From Forficula auricularia (Eukaryota; Arthropoda; Insecta; Dermaptera; Forficulidae): 64,000 bases of DNA. Positions 34,457 through 45,107 of this stretch are shown here, piece after piece; positions within the stretch are counted from its first letter, which is position 1, and the number at the start of each line of letters is the position of its first letter. The stretch spans positions 3,174,921-3,238,920 of the forward strand of contig JALMQS010000073.1 of assembly GCA_024734495.1 (NCBI GenBank), in the 5' to 3' direction. The translations under genes were made by a program, and so were the position numbers. The notes beneath the pieces are model-generated. The model made no database searches and was not told the DNA's origin. It saw only the letters and a program-made list of their open reading frames with translations.

Positions 34457-34646
34457 ACCTGCATTGATACTCTAAATCTCAATCCAATTTCAGAAAATCT
34501 CTACTTTTTCAGAATTCTCAATTCAATTTCAGAAAATCTCTACTATTTCAGAATTCTCAATTCAATTTCAGAAAATCTCTACTATTTCACAATTCTCAAT
34601 TCAATTAAATTGAAAGTTTTTGCCGAGAGTAGCAGAATTTTTATAT

Positions 34647-34776
34647 ATTGAAGGAGACAATAAAAGAGTGTGTCTTCTGCTGGAATTATAATTTTTATTT
34701 ATTTATAACGATCGTTATAAATAAATAAAATTTATAATTCCAGCAGAAGACACACTCTTTTATTGTCTCCTTCAAT
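34647..34776. repeat. Near-perfect 130 bp palindrome, copy 2
   Basis: It carries the same dyad centre and the same single mismatch as the copy at 33958, produced by the segmental duplication. Confidence 0.93.
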
Positions 34777-34960
34777 TCTCAATTCAATTTCAGAAAATCT
34801 CTACTATTTCAGAATTCACAATTGAGTATAAGAAAATCTCCATTGTATTTCAGAATTCTCAACTGAATTTCAGAAAATGCCAATTCAATTTCAGAGTATC
34901 TCAACTCAGAAAATCTCTACTATTTCAGAATTCTCAATTGAAAATAATAAAATCTCAATT

Positions 34961-35175
34961 GGGTGAACTGCGACCTAATATGCTGTACACCTACTTCCAC
35001 TTGTACTTCCAAATATTTCCAAGCACTTTCAAATATTTCCAAGTACTTACACATATTTCCAAGTACTTCCAAATATTCCCAAGTACTTTCAAATATTTAG
35101 CACTTCCAAATATTTTCACGTACTTTCAAATATTTCCAAGTACTACACCTACTTCCAAACACGGATCACCCCTCG
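34961..35175 (+). mobile_element. MITE family B, copy 4 (left end lost)
   Basis: It has the same truncated left end as copy 3, with a longer interior minisatellite, and ends GGATCACCCCTCG at 35175. Confidence 0.8.
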
Positions 35176-35369
35176 ACCTGCATTGATACTCTAAATCTCA
35201 ATCCAATTTCCAGAATTCTCAATTCAATTTCAGAAATCTTAATGGGGCTGTTTTCTATACACTTGGAAACGTGTAGTTCGTTCACGAACTACCCCAAGAC
35301 TATATGAGTAAGGTGACTTGGTTTTAAAGTACCTGCACCACTGGTCGTAGGTGTCTGTAAGAAGTAGAT

Positions 35370-35835
35370 GAAAGAGGTGACCTTGGCAGGGTGGGTCTCT
35401 CACTCTGGGCATGCGCCTCGCCTCCACCTGCGTCGCGGCGCCACCCGAAGACGCGCTGTCGAGACGCGGAGCGCTTCAGTATCCCGCCGCACGCGCCGCA
35501 GCAGCTTCACAGCTCCCAACACACCATTGGCCTATTCAAAATACAACAATCAAAAAAAAATACAAGCATTGTTGAAATTTAAATTTAAATGAAAGCATCA
35601 TCCAGACATTTCGCCGCGACGCGTGGCGTTGCGATGCTGAACTCATACTTTTTTTCACGAATTATTTAATCCAGTCCGAATCCAGTCGTACAATTTTTTT
35701 TTTATTTATTATTTTTATTTATTTTTAATTTTTCTAATCAAATTTATAGACTTGTTCAATTCGTTGTGATTTTTTCAACATCTGTGAGCCAGTAGCTGAA
35801 AATCAAAGACATCAGCAACGTAAATATTCCCGTGA
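35370..35835 (+). promoter_or_regulatory. CpG-rich patch, candidate host gene 5' end
   Basis: Between 35395 and 35520 the sequence is rich in GC and CpG (GCGTCGCGGCGCC, GACGCGCTGTCGAGACGCGG, CGCCGCACGCGCCGCAGCAG), unlike the surrounding AT-rich repeats. A TCAGT initiator-like motif lies near 35475. The segment reaches TATTCCC followed by GTGAGT near 35832, a good splice donor context. This could be a promoter with a non-coding first exon on the plus strand. No downstream exon was recognised and no conserved protein is encoded, so this stays a candidate. Confidence 0.25.
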
Positions 35836-36120
35836 GTAAATACTCTTTTATTTTAAAAGCTAGATTTACAATTACAATACGAAATTAATTCAATTTTTTT
35901 TTACATCGGTATTTTAATATTATTTCAAATTTCTGTATTTTATAATTACTAGTATAAATAAATACATCAGCAACGTAAATATTCCCGTGAGTAAATACTC
36001 TTTTATCTTAAAAGCTAGATTCACAATTAAAGCCAATCGAAATTAATTCAATATTTTTTACATCGGTATTTCAATAAAATTTCAAATTTCTGTATTTTAT
36101 AATTACTAGTACAAATAAAT
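35809..36120 (+). repeat. Tandem duplication of about 155 bp containing the donor-like site
   Basis: Two units (35809-35963 and 35965-36120) share CATCAGCAACGTAAATATTC, CCCGTGAGTAAATACTC and TTTCTGTATTTTATAATTAC. The splice-donor-like GTGAGT is therefore present twice. Confidence 0.85.
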
Positions 36121-36400
36121 TTTATTTATTAATAAAGGGACATTTTTTATAAGAAACCATCTACTTCATTTCACAGTCTATTTAATAGCTAAATTTTTAT
36201 TTGTTTAATTAATTTTTAATTGAATGAATAATGCTGGGTTATTGGTTATCATTTTATAAAATAAATAAATAAATAATAATAATATAATATAATTTCTGTA
36301 TTGCAAGTACTCAAATATTTGGGCATATTATTCATATACTTCTTGACGATAACGAGTAGTTGCCCTCTTGAAAAATACGGGTTATTTCATTTGAATTAAC

Positions 36401-36553
36401 CGAGAGGTGAACCGCGACCTAATATCGTGTACACCTACTTCCATTTCCAAATAAAAGACAATAAATGAAGGGGCATTATCTAATGAATTCCAAAATAATT
36501 CTACATAATTCCAAAGAGGTGTACACCTAATTCCAATCGCGGTTCACCCCTCG
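36401..36553 (+). mobile_element. MITE family B, copy 5 (no minisatellite)
   Basis: Ends CGAGAGGTGAACCGCGA and TCGCGGTTCACCCCTCG are flanked by a perfect 8 bp target duplication GAATTAAC (36393-36400, 36554-36561). The interior is unique sequence (AAATGAAGGGGCATTATC...) rather than the 20 bp tandem unit, so this shows the structure of a second subfamily. The same interior is found in the nested copy at 43648-45874. Confidence 0.93.
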
Positions 36554-36561
36554 GAATTAAC

Positions 36562-37631
36562 ATTTTTATATTAATTTAATTATGTTCATTTCAGATATTT
36601 GTTCAAATTTTTATTCTATTTTGGTGTTTTAATAAAATAGTGGCTAGAAACCCAACATATATGTAAGTTGTGTATAATCGGATTAGAAAATTTAAAATTT
36701 TTATCAATTATTGATTTTAATAAATTAAATTTTAAATTTAGTAACAGTAAATATTTCATAGGAATAGAAAATAGCCTTATACAGAAGAGACTTAAATTTT
36801 TCACACATTAATCACACTGTTTATTATTAATAATTCCAGGTAAATGAAAAAATCTAAGAAAAGAAAAGACAATAAATACTTTATTAGGGCTTTTAAGAAC
36901 AAATTGATTTGTATATAAAATCAATAGTTTTGAGTAAATCAGTGGAAATAGATTCTATTTACGGAAGAGAAAAAACAGATACAAATAAGAGTTTAAATTA
37001 ATCAATTATGATTTAAAATATTTATTAAAAAAGATATATATATATATATATTTTAGCTATTAAAATGAAGATTAATTAGTTTATTTTAAATTTAATATGG
37101 CTGAGAATATAATTTTTTAATCAGAGTAATTTTGAAAAGAAAAAAAGGAGAATTATTTTCGGTCATATTTGAATTTCATTATAGACAACAAATACAAATA
37201 TAATTTTTTATATTTAGTTAGGAAAATTTTTGTAAAAAAATTCAAATTTAAGATATTAGAAGAAATTTTGGGGTGAGGGACTCTTCTTTCAAACCCTGAA
37301 GAAGGAAGGAAAATCCTTCTAAACGTTGATTTTTGAGTGAGGAAAAAAAAATAATATCCAATAAATCTATTTTAATTGAGAGAATTTTTTCACTATCCTT
37401 GGGCTGCCTTTCCATCACTTATCAATTCAAATTTAACATTTTAACACATATTTAATTTTCAAGGTACGTTGACTCCAAAAGATTTGAGTTTTTTATGTGT
37501 TAGCAATTTTCGGACTAGACCGTTGAACTTTTGGAATTATTGAGTCTTAATTTTATATTTTTTGAATAAAAATTAAGAAAAATACGAGGACTATTAACAG
37601 AAAATTATATTTTATGGTAGGTATATTCCAG
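36562..37631. other. No gene; one hammerhead-like remnant
   Basis: At about 37290-37335 the plus strand reads CTGAAGA, AGGAAGG, a short loop, CCTTC, TAAACG, a worn version of the CTGAAGA...GAAACG core. Nothing else was recognised. Confidence 0.45.
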
Positions 37632-38232
37632 TAATTTTTACTTTACTATACAGGGTATGGTCAAGTGTTGTAATCGTGCATGAAAAAAGTGTTTTTTTTT
37701 GCTTCTTTTTTTTTAAATATCTCAAAAAAGGCCCAAAGTATTTCGATAAAAAAAATTAGGCAAAACCATGACATTTCGGTCAACAAAAAAGCCCTAATAA
37801 GTGAACATCGAAAAAATTATATTTTTCGAGATAATAATTGTTTTGTCAAAATGTCTGTTAGTCTGTGCGTTACCAAATTTTTGTGAACAAGCTCTCTCAA
37901 AAACTAGTGTGAATATCAAAACCAAATTTCACATGTAGCTTTGGTGCATTGAGATTAAGATCTGATTAGATTTTGGTGGAATATCGACCCAAAATTAAGG
38001 GGGGTTGAAGGGGGTTAAAATGAAAAATCTAGGCCATTTGAGCAAACTCAACCAATTTTTGTATACATAATCAGTGGACCCCCAGAAGTCTAAAAATTCA
38101 AAAAATAACATTTCAAATGGGGGGGGGGGGGGTAGGGTCAAAAAATTAAAATCTAGGCCTTTGTACCAAACTCAACCAGAAGTGTATGGTAAAGTCAAGT
38201 GGATGGCCACATCAGAACGTGTCAATTTATTT
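37632..38232 (+). repeat. Interspersed repeat family A, copy 6 (full length)
   Basis: The head TTTACTATACAGGGTATGGT, the body with GAGATAATAATTGTTTTGTC, a 12-G tract at about 38119-38131 and the tail TATGGTAAAGTCAAGTGGAT are all present. It has the best preserved head hairpin and tail together with the 22.5 kb copy. Confidence 0.8.
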
Positions 38233-39020
38233 ACTTTCACATTTTTCTTCTATATATTTTGATAAAAAAAAAAACTATACTGAACAAAGGACTACAAATT
38301 TTGAAAATGTTATAAAATTTGTAAACTCGAAAAAAAGCCTAGTACAAAGATGGACAGATTTCTAATCTATTTAATAAAAATGAATTTCTATTTCTTCGTA
38401 AGCGCAGATCTCTTAAATGCCTGGACCGATTTTTTTAAATGTTCGTAATAGTGCAATTCAGGTTAATACGTTAAAAAAAATTGGAAAAGTTGCCCGGAAA
38501 ATTGGAAAATTCAGGAAAAACTAAAAAAAATTCAGATTATCCAAGATAGCTTGCCAAACAATAAAAGAACTAAACTAGCGAAAAAAAACAAGTGTTGGCG
38601 GCCCTGTTTGTAAGATTTTTGAGTGTCATTCATTCTCAATAATTCTAACTACATTATCGTTGAAGAAGAATTTAATACTGAATTTTTACAAATGTATTTA
38701 TTTAGTAACATATTTATTTTATAGATTATTTTATTTTATTTGATTCTCTCAAATTGTAAATATTTATTTTTTCCAAATAATAAATACATATGATAATTAT
38801 TTTGTCAAAGTTTTTTTTATGTAAAAAAAAATGGTAATCATCGAGAAATGTTGCGAAAAAACTAATTGAAGATAGGTTTGAAAAAATGTTTATCTATTTT
38901 TTTAAAGTACATTTAAATTGCAGTTAATAGAATCTTAAATTATATTTATTTAAGACTTATAAAAAAACAATTATATTTATTCTCTATAACTAATAATTTA
39001 ATACTCAATAAAGCAGTCAC
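38233..39020. other. No gene; possible Helitron 5' end near 38361
   Basis: TCTAATCTATTTAATAAAAA at about 38361 has the TC-start, AT-rich form of a Helitron 5' end, but no matching 3' end was found within reach. Confidence 0.3.
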
Positions 39021-39021
39021 G

Positions 39022-39086
39022 TGGGGGTCCAGGGGCCGAAGCCCCCTGGCTAGCAAAAGCCCACCAAAGGCGGACCTTGAAGCTAG
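39022..39086 (+). mobile_element. Helitron 3' end (family He1), 5' truncated
   Basis: GGGGGTCCAGGGGCCGAAGC is followed by CCCACCAAAGGCGGACC, TTGAAG, CTAG (39083-39086) and T, matching the two complete He1 copies. No 5' end was seen upstream. Confidence 0.65.
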
Positions 39087-39570
39087 TATCGTTATAAATA
39101 ATAGGTAGAATAATTTCATTAATTTATTTTCCAAAATGTATTCTGTATTGGAAACTCGCCCCTTGTTGGAGACCAGCAAGTTTCATCTTTACCTGAAGAG
39201 GACGCTTTTATCTCCATTTTACGATAATTTAAATCGAAAGTCAAATTGAAAAATTGAAACATGATAGTTTCAATTTTGGAATTAGTTAAATATGTACTTA
39301 ATATAATATATTCACTCAAAATGTTTACTTAAACTTATTATTTCAATTCAATTCTTATTAAATACTGAGGACATGAGGATTAAAACAAAGTAATAAGAAA
39401 CAGTTAATTTATCTTTAAAGAACTAAAATATATTTACTTATTAAAACAATACTAAACTTTAGTTTTATTTATTCATTCACTCTGTTCAAATTTCACCCGA
39501 ACGTCAAATCAATAAAATTTTAAATCACCATATAATCTTTCGGATTTTTACTAAGCCCATCTTTGGTGGA
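39087..39570. other. No gene recognised
   Basis: Minus-strand open frames of 66-77 codons here overlap the Helitron end and carry no signature. Confidence 0.5.
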
Positions 39571-39572
39571 AA

Positions 39573-39874
39573 TATTAGGTCTACAAATAAGTTTCGAGGG
39601 GGTTTTTTGTACCTTTCAAGCTTTATTCAGAGAAATTGGAAATCTATTTTATTCAAAGTATTGTCCATCCTTATCTACGACTTTTCCCCATCTTTCCCAG
39701 GTTGGCATGCTTAGAGCACAAAGAAAGTATGTTGCTTACACTTCAGCAAAATGATAGATGCTGATTTTTAAAGGGAAATGATGACGGTTTAACATGAATA
39801 TAGTTACAAGATGATTCGATGCGATTTAATGCTAGTTACACCATCTTTTGTAAATCCCTCAAAACTTATTAGTA
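39573..39874 (-). mobile_element. Mariner remnant (deleted, about 300 bp)
   Basis: The ends ACAAATAAGTTTCGAGGG and CCCTCAAAACTTATTAGTA form imperfect inverted repeats next to TA-containing flanks. Inside, the minus strand at about 39645-39700 encodes KVVDKDGQYFE and a stop, the ending typical of mariner transposases. The rest of the gene is gone. It belongs to a different mariner lineage from the 17695 element, judging by its different ends. Confidence 0.7.
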
Positions 39875-40304
39875 TTTTATATTAAATAGAGAAGTGATCA
39901 TCTTTAAAAATGTATAACAAATAATCTATCACTAATTTCTATAAAAACCTGCCAAGTACTCAAATACCGAGGGTTCCGTACCTTATATATTACAAAATAC
40001 TTTTATTTGTGTCTCTTTTTGTGGTCGAAATAACTAAAAAAAGATTAATTTCTGTGGCGGCGTCAGGGTTGGGTGAGGTGTGGCGACCGCCCAACTTAAA
40101 TTGCTCTCGCCCAACCGTCCGCCTAACATGTTAAAATGAGCAATTGAGCAAAAAAATATTGAAACACCAATTTGATAAAATTATTTAAGGATCACAAGAG
40201 AGGCTCACAGATTTAGGAGTTTTGTACATTGAAAAAAATATCGTAAAAACATTGAACTTCGGTATAGTTGTGAATTCGTTTGCCACTAAACATATTATAC
40301 AAAA
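39875..40304. other. No gene recognised
   Basis: A moderately GC-rich stretch (40060-40130, CGACCGCCCAAC) has no recognisable feature. Confidence 0.45.
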
Positions 40305-40578
40305 CTAGGTGACGACCGGGCCTTCGGCCCGACGATAATTGAAATTTAAGATGATACTGTAATTATTGAAAGAATGTTCTCAATGAAATTGATTCAAGAA
40401 TAAGGAACAATAAGGAGAGATTTATTTAACACATTGGCTAAGCACGATCACTATCTGACCAATCAGAATCGTTCTAATAATTTAACCTTTTTGCCATTGG
40501 CTATGCACTGGCCAATCAGCTCATTTGGATCATACAAACATATATACATACTTTTCCATTTTATATATATAGAATAGA
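40305..40578 (-). mobile_element. Short Helitron (274 bp), family He4
   Basis: On the minus strand it starts TCTATTCTATATATATAAAA after A and ends with hairpin CGGGCCGAAGGCCCG, GTCGTCAC, CTAG (40305-40308), then T. All hallmarks are intact. At 274 bp it is a minimal non-autonomous copy. The interior contains two CCAATCAG motifs of unknown meaning. Confidence 0.85.
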
Positions 40579-40980
40579 TAGCTCTTTTTTAATTATTAAT
40601 ATACATTATGGACGAAAATAATGATAATAATATATTATATTATTTATCTATATCTATACTATCTACTAATAAGACCCACTTTGAGATATCTATAATAACC
40701 AAATCCACCCCAAAGAGACTTTGACAAGGATCCCGCAGTGGCAGGTGTAACTAGGGCGAGGGTCCAGATGCAGCTGTTATTTATAAATTAGTTGCTCAGA
40801 ACACAATGCGGATAAGTCCATAAAGCAACAATCGATAAAATTGGAGTTTTTTACATTCCATCCCCAATAAGAAAACAAATTCAGAATAAATAAAAATTAT
40901 ACCCTAATGAGGAAAACTGAAGGAAGGAATAATAACCCATTTTGTACTAAAAATACTAAACCTAAATTATCAGAAATGAA
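40579..40980. other. No gene recognised
   Basis: Nothing was identified. Confidence 0.5.
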
Positions 40981-41268
40981 TTCAGAGTTGAAATTTTAGT
41001 AAAATCACACATAATTAATTGTAATTATTTATTGAATACCTATAAATAATACAATATAAGTACTACGTTTAGATCGACTTATTTTGCAAACGTTCTCAAA
41101 AGTATAAGCATTGAGCACCAACTCTGTTTTTAGGTTAACCTAAAATCGGAGTGGGTAGATTGCAGAATAAGCCGATCGAAACGTCGTACTTTTATTGTAT
41201 TATTTATTCGTATTCAATAAATAATTATAATTCATTATGTGTGATTTCACTAAAATTTCAACTCTAAA
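40981..41268. repeat. Foldback with CGAAACGTCG motif
   Basis: The outer arms are AGAGTTGAAATTTTAGTAAA at the left and its complement at the right, continuing through ATAATTATTTATTGAATA-type sequence to GTACTACGTTTAGATCGACT. The right arm on the plus strand reads GCCGATCGAAACGTCGTACT. Arms are about 120 bp. It is related to the fragments at 19.2 and 21.3 kb. Confidence 0.75.
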
Positions 41269-41860
41269 TCAAATCAATCAAAAAATAAAAGCTTCAACTG
41301 CTTCATTACAGATAAATATTACCAGATTAAAATTTACCTAATTAAATTTTTTTTTCAAAAGTAGACTTAACCGTATTAGCTTCTTAGCGACTTATACGAT
41401 GTATAATTAGAGACCATCCACTAGCTCAGAAGCTAGTGATTATTGTTTTGTAATGCTGTAGTAAATATTCTTTGTTAAACATTTTTCAAGAATCAAAGCG
41501 CACAGCGTGCACAGGCCAAGTTCGAGCATTGGCTTGGTCGTACACAATGTACGGTATTTACACGAACCATTTCAAGCCAATTTCGAACCCCTGCAGCTCG
41601 GAACCCATTTGAGATACAAAGCTGAAATTATACACATATAATTATGTAATCAATCTTGAAGAGAGTACTAAATTTCAATAATATAGCTTAAATTTATTCT
41701 GAGATAAGGGCCTGAGAAAATAGCTAATTTTGGCACTCACTGACAGGTCATCAAAACTTATAGGGTACTTCCAATCATTCCAGTACCATGAAATTTCCGC
41801 TGCTAGTATGACACAAATAAAGGAAAAATTTCAAAAATCCAAACTTTCTATCTTTTAACT
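41269..41860. other. No gene recognised
   Basis: Nothing was identified. Confidence 0.5.
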
Positions 41861-41864
41861 CCTT

Positions 41865-42175
41865 CAAAATGGGGGGGGGTCAAAAATGAAAATTCTAGCT
41901 CTTTGGACCAAACTCAACAAAATTTTGTATACATATTATGTGGTTCCCCTGGAGGCTAGAATGCAAAAACTAGCCATACAAAATGGGGGAGAGGGGTCAA
42001 AAATGAAAATTCTAGCCCTTTGGACCAAACTCAACCAAATTTTGTATACATATTCTGTGGTTCACCTGAAGGCTAGAATGCAAAAACTAGCCATCCAAAA
42101 TGGGGGGAGGAATCAAAAATACAAATTCTAGTCCGTTGTACCAAAGTCAACCAAATTTTGTATATCTATTCTTGC
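41865..42175 (+). repeat. Tandem units of family A (poly-G unit, about 120 bp, nearly three copies)
   Basis: Each unit has a G run, TCAAAAATGAAAATTCTAG, ACCAAACTCAACCAAATTTT and TAGAATGCAAAAACTAGCCA. Family A copies elsewhere carry one or two such units. Here three stand alone, without the family's head or tail. The 81-codon open frame across them is a product of the repetition. Confidence 0.8.
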
Positions 42176-42221
42176 TTTTCACGTAGCTTACAAAAAGGAG
42201 AGAAATCTCAACCATGGCAGT

Positions 42222-42700
42222 CTTAATTTATGGATTGTAAATTTTTAATTTAGAATATTTTCATGAAACTTGGCTGTTACAAATTATACTGTAAAGGTTA
42301 ATGAACCCAGGTAGCACAAGAGATTCTACGAATATACACCAAATATATTAAAAGTACATATATATTCCAATCATCCTCAGGAGATTCTTAAAATATTTGC
42401 ACCAGAAAAATTCTTGGACGAATCTTCTGGGAATATCCTTTGGTGGATAATCTAAGAATGTTCAACTAAGAATATTCTAGTCAATTGAATTAAATGTCGT
42501 ACAGAAATATTTTAGTTCTAAGAAAATTCCCAGAATATCTACGAAGATTGAAAGATTATTCACAGGATATTCCAATGTCCAGAAAAGATATTATCAGAAT
42601 ATTTTTAGATTATTCTTGTGCTATCTGGGAACTTAATTCGTGACCAGCCAAGTTTCATGAAAGTAATCTAAATTAAAAATTTAGAATCCATAAATTTAGA
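42222..42700. repeat. Foldback split by a MITE
   Basis: The left arm (about 42222-42275) includes TTTTTAATTTAGAATA and CATGAAACTTGGCTG. The right arm (about 42645-42700) is its reverse complement. The space between is almost filled by the MITE at 42306-42629. Confidence 0.75.
42306..42629. mobile_element. MITE with CCCAGGTAGCACAAGA ends
   Basis: The termini CCCAGGTAGCACAAGA and TCTTGTGCTATCTGGG are inverted. The interior is rich in AGAATATTC-like short palindromes. A 96 bp relative lies at 43834-43929. The target duplication is uncertain. No coding capacity. Confidence 0.7.
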
Positions 42701-42842
42701 TTGTGATTCAAAATGGAAAGAATGCATTTTAATTGAAAGTACTATTTTCTGAAATTAATTATTTTTGGCGAATATAACTTGGCTGCACAGTAGATTTCAC
42801 TAGTTACTTGGCTGCACAGTAGATTTCACTACTTTTTTGATT

Positions 42843-43060
42843 TTAGATTGTTTTTTAACTGACTTTGAAAAAAAGAAGGAGGTTATCAATTCAAGTGAAT
42901 GTGTGTTTTTTTTTGTGTTTGTTCATTTATTTCCCTTTACCATGTGGACCGATTTGGATGATTTTTTTTGCATCGTGTTCAGTCTCGTAGCCGATTGGTC
43001 CCGTTTTTTTTAATTGGTATTGGACCTTTTTTTCACAAAATGTTTTGGTTGATTTGTCTT
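42843..43060 (+). repeat. Interspersed repeat family H, copy 1
   Basis: TTTTTTAACTGACTTTGAAA, GAAGGAGGTTATCAATTC and GTTCATTTATTTCCC form the end of a dispersed repeat. The same end lies inverted at 56896-57000. I have the impression that this end is common in arthropod genomes. Confidence 0.5.
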
Positions 43061-43647
43061 TACCTAATATAAAATAACTCCACTTGAGATGGGTTTAGTA
43101 AAATCCGAAACATATAGGTATCCTTGTTTAAAATTTGTATTGATTTCACGTTGTAATGAAAATTGAACCGAGTGATTGAATGATAACAATGAAACTTCAA
43201 TTTATTTTTGGTTCACTAAGTAGGAATATACTATATCAATCAAGAATAAAACAATGGATATATATAAAATAAATGTAGATTTGAAAAATGTTTACCATTT
43301 GTTTTTTTACTTTTTTTAATATAAATCTATATTGAAACGCTAGCTTTAGATCGGAATATGAAAAGAAACAATATATATATATAAAGCATAAACTTTAGAT
43401 AGCCATAGGCTATATCAGAAAACGATTTATTGGAATTCTCTGTTTTAGTATAGATGTGCTTGAATAATAATAATAAAAAGAATAAATTTTTGTCAAAACT
43501 TTTTTATTTTCTAAAGATGCGAGAAAGTGTGAGGGAGAAAAAACAAAGAATATAAATATTTCCATGAAAAAAATAAATAAATTAAGTCTTCAAGTGCGTG
43601 AGCGTATAAAACCTTAGGGTTACGAGTTTTACTTCTATAGTATATAC
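43061..43647. other. No gene recognised
   Basis: Nothing was identified. Confidence 0.5.
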
Positions 43648-43833
43648 CGAGGGGTGAACCGCGAACTAATATGAGTACACCTTAAGGTGGTCCTTATTTT
43701 GGGTATTTTCGAATTTTTTTGCTGACTCAGAGGCTCATATGCTTCAAAAAAAAAAAAAAAAAAAATATCGCCCAAGTTTCAAGTCTCTATCTCAATTTTA
43801 ACCTGGTGCTATACAGCATTTAAATTTTCCTAT

Positions 43834-43929
43834 CCCAGGTAACCACAATATCCTAAGAATATTCTAAGGATATTCTAAGGACATTTAAATCTTCTTAGAA
43901 TATTCTGAGGATATTGTGTGTTGCCTGGG
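43834..43929. mobile_element. 96 bp MITE in the left arm of foldback C
   Basis: Ends CCCAGGTAACCACAATATCC and GGATATTGTGTGTTGCCTGGG (inverted). It is absent from the matching point of the right arm, which proves that it is an insertion. It is related by its termini to the 42306 MITE. Confidence 0.8.
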
Positions 43930-44105
43930 ATCTAAATAACATGGAGTTTTTGGCATTGACCGATCAATTTTTTATTCCGGTCAAAGTAATGTTTCAAAAA
44001 TTTTGAAACTCTTTAAACTTTATCCTAATAATAATAGCTACCCTTCAGAATTTTCATAGATTTTTAGCTATTACGATTTTGGAGTTATATCTAGAAAAAA
44101 ATACC

Positions 44106-44898
44106 TCTATACTATAAATAAGAGCCTAGATTAATTTGTAACAACGCTCAGAGAATGCTGCCGACAGGGAGCGCTAATGCCGTCGGAATATTTGCGGAAA
44201 TTAAAGACTCCAATTGATTTTAAATTAAGAAACATTAAATATATTGATAATTATTCCCCCCCCCCTCACCACTCAAAAATTAAATATTCATTTCGCTTTT
44301 CTTTGCGCACAGAAAAATAAATTAATCCCATCTTATTTGATTTATATTTTATATATTATTTGTTTATTTTTTAATAATTTGCCACGTTTTTATAATTTTT
44401 TAAAAATCTAAATTTTTGTTATTCTTATTTTTGGATTTTTACAAAATTGAACGACTTAAGACACGCATGCCTGAGTTTATCATGGCAATACTGGAGGGAG
44501 CAGCCTGTCATACCAATAACACCTAATCTCTTTTAAATATTTGGAGCCTTATATCCATTATCGAATTTTAAAAAAATGATATAATATAATTCTCCTCCTC
44601 ACACGATCCCACTTATTTAAATAAATCTATTTCGACACAAAAAATATCACAATGCTGTAGATTATAGAAAAAAAATACTTCCAGATTCATATCTAGAGCC
44701 TCATTTTTGTAGCTGTGTCAGGACGAAAATGAGACGAAACTTTTAAGAGACTATGTATTTTCGGGAGTTTACAGGTATACATTTGAAGTGTGGTTTTTTA
44801 AGAGGAATAAAATTTTTGGACCGAGACGCTGCCCGCCAGGGCACCACCCCGGAGGGCCAAGCTTCGAGGGCGTGCCGAAGGCACGCACGAAAAGCTCG
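44106..44898 (+). mobile_element. Helitron family He3, copy 2, filling the foldback loop
   Basis: It starts TCTATACTATAAATAAGAGC and ends with hairpin GCGTGCCGAAGGCACGC, ACGAAAAG, CTCG (for CTAG), then T. Its 3' 75 bp (GACGCTGCCCGCCAGGGC...) match the copy ending at 20226. The base before TC is C rather than A and the CTAG is mutated, so the ends have decayed. It occupies nearly the whole loop of foldback C. Confidence 0.65.
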
Positions 44899-45107
44899 TA
44901 TCTTAATATTAGTAAGTTATAGACTTCAAAATTATAATAACTAAAAATCTGTTAAAATTCTGAAGGATAGGTAGTATTATAAGAATAAAGTCTACAGAGT
45001 TTCAAATTTGTTGAACCGTAATGGTTTGGCCGGTATAAAAAATTGATCGTTCATTGCCAGAAACTCCATGATGGGAAACAATCGCTGTGTAGCACTAGGT
45101 TAAAACA

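Larger units (their letters stand above)
33768..35175 (+). repeat. Segmental tandem duplication, units of about 690-720 bp
   Basis: The block from ACCTGCATTGATACTCTAAA (33768) to the end of the MITE at 34456 is repeated from 34457 to 35175, including minisatellite, 130 bp palindrome and MITE. Differences include internal gains and losses in the MITE minisatellite. Confidence 0.88.
31320..35245. repeat. Compound minisatellite, about 3.9 kb
   Basis: It is built of AATTTCAGAAAATCTC, TATTTCAGAATTCTCAATTG and similar 20-25 bp variants. A higher-order unit of about 158-160 bp repeats at least from 31555 to 31873. Blocks with CTTGGTTTTAAAGTACCTGC recur near 33010, 33150, 33310, 33500 and 35320. The array contains three family B MITEs, a separate inverted repeat and two 130 bp palindromes. 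It has no coding potential and shows no conserved direct repeat and unique spacer alternation, so it is not a CRISPR array. Confidence 0.9.

Noticed and set aside
33545..35186. Open frames translating to repeated FPSTFKYFQVLPN
   Set aside because: Translation of the MITE minisatellite whose unit is near a multiple of three; frames differ between copies and end at the MITE borders.
31320..35245. CRISPR-like regular array
   Set aside because: Monomers vary, there are no unique spacers between constant repeats, and the context is eukaryotic.
35368..35592. Arg-rich protein from the CpG-rich patch
   Set aside because: Two overlapping frames are open simply because the patch is GC-rich; neither has recognisable domains.
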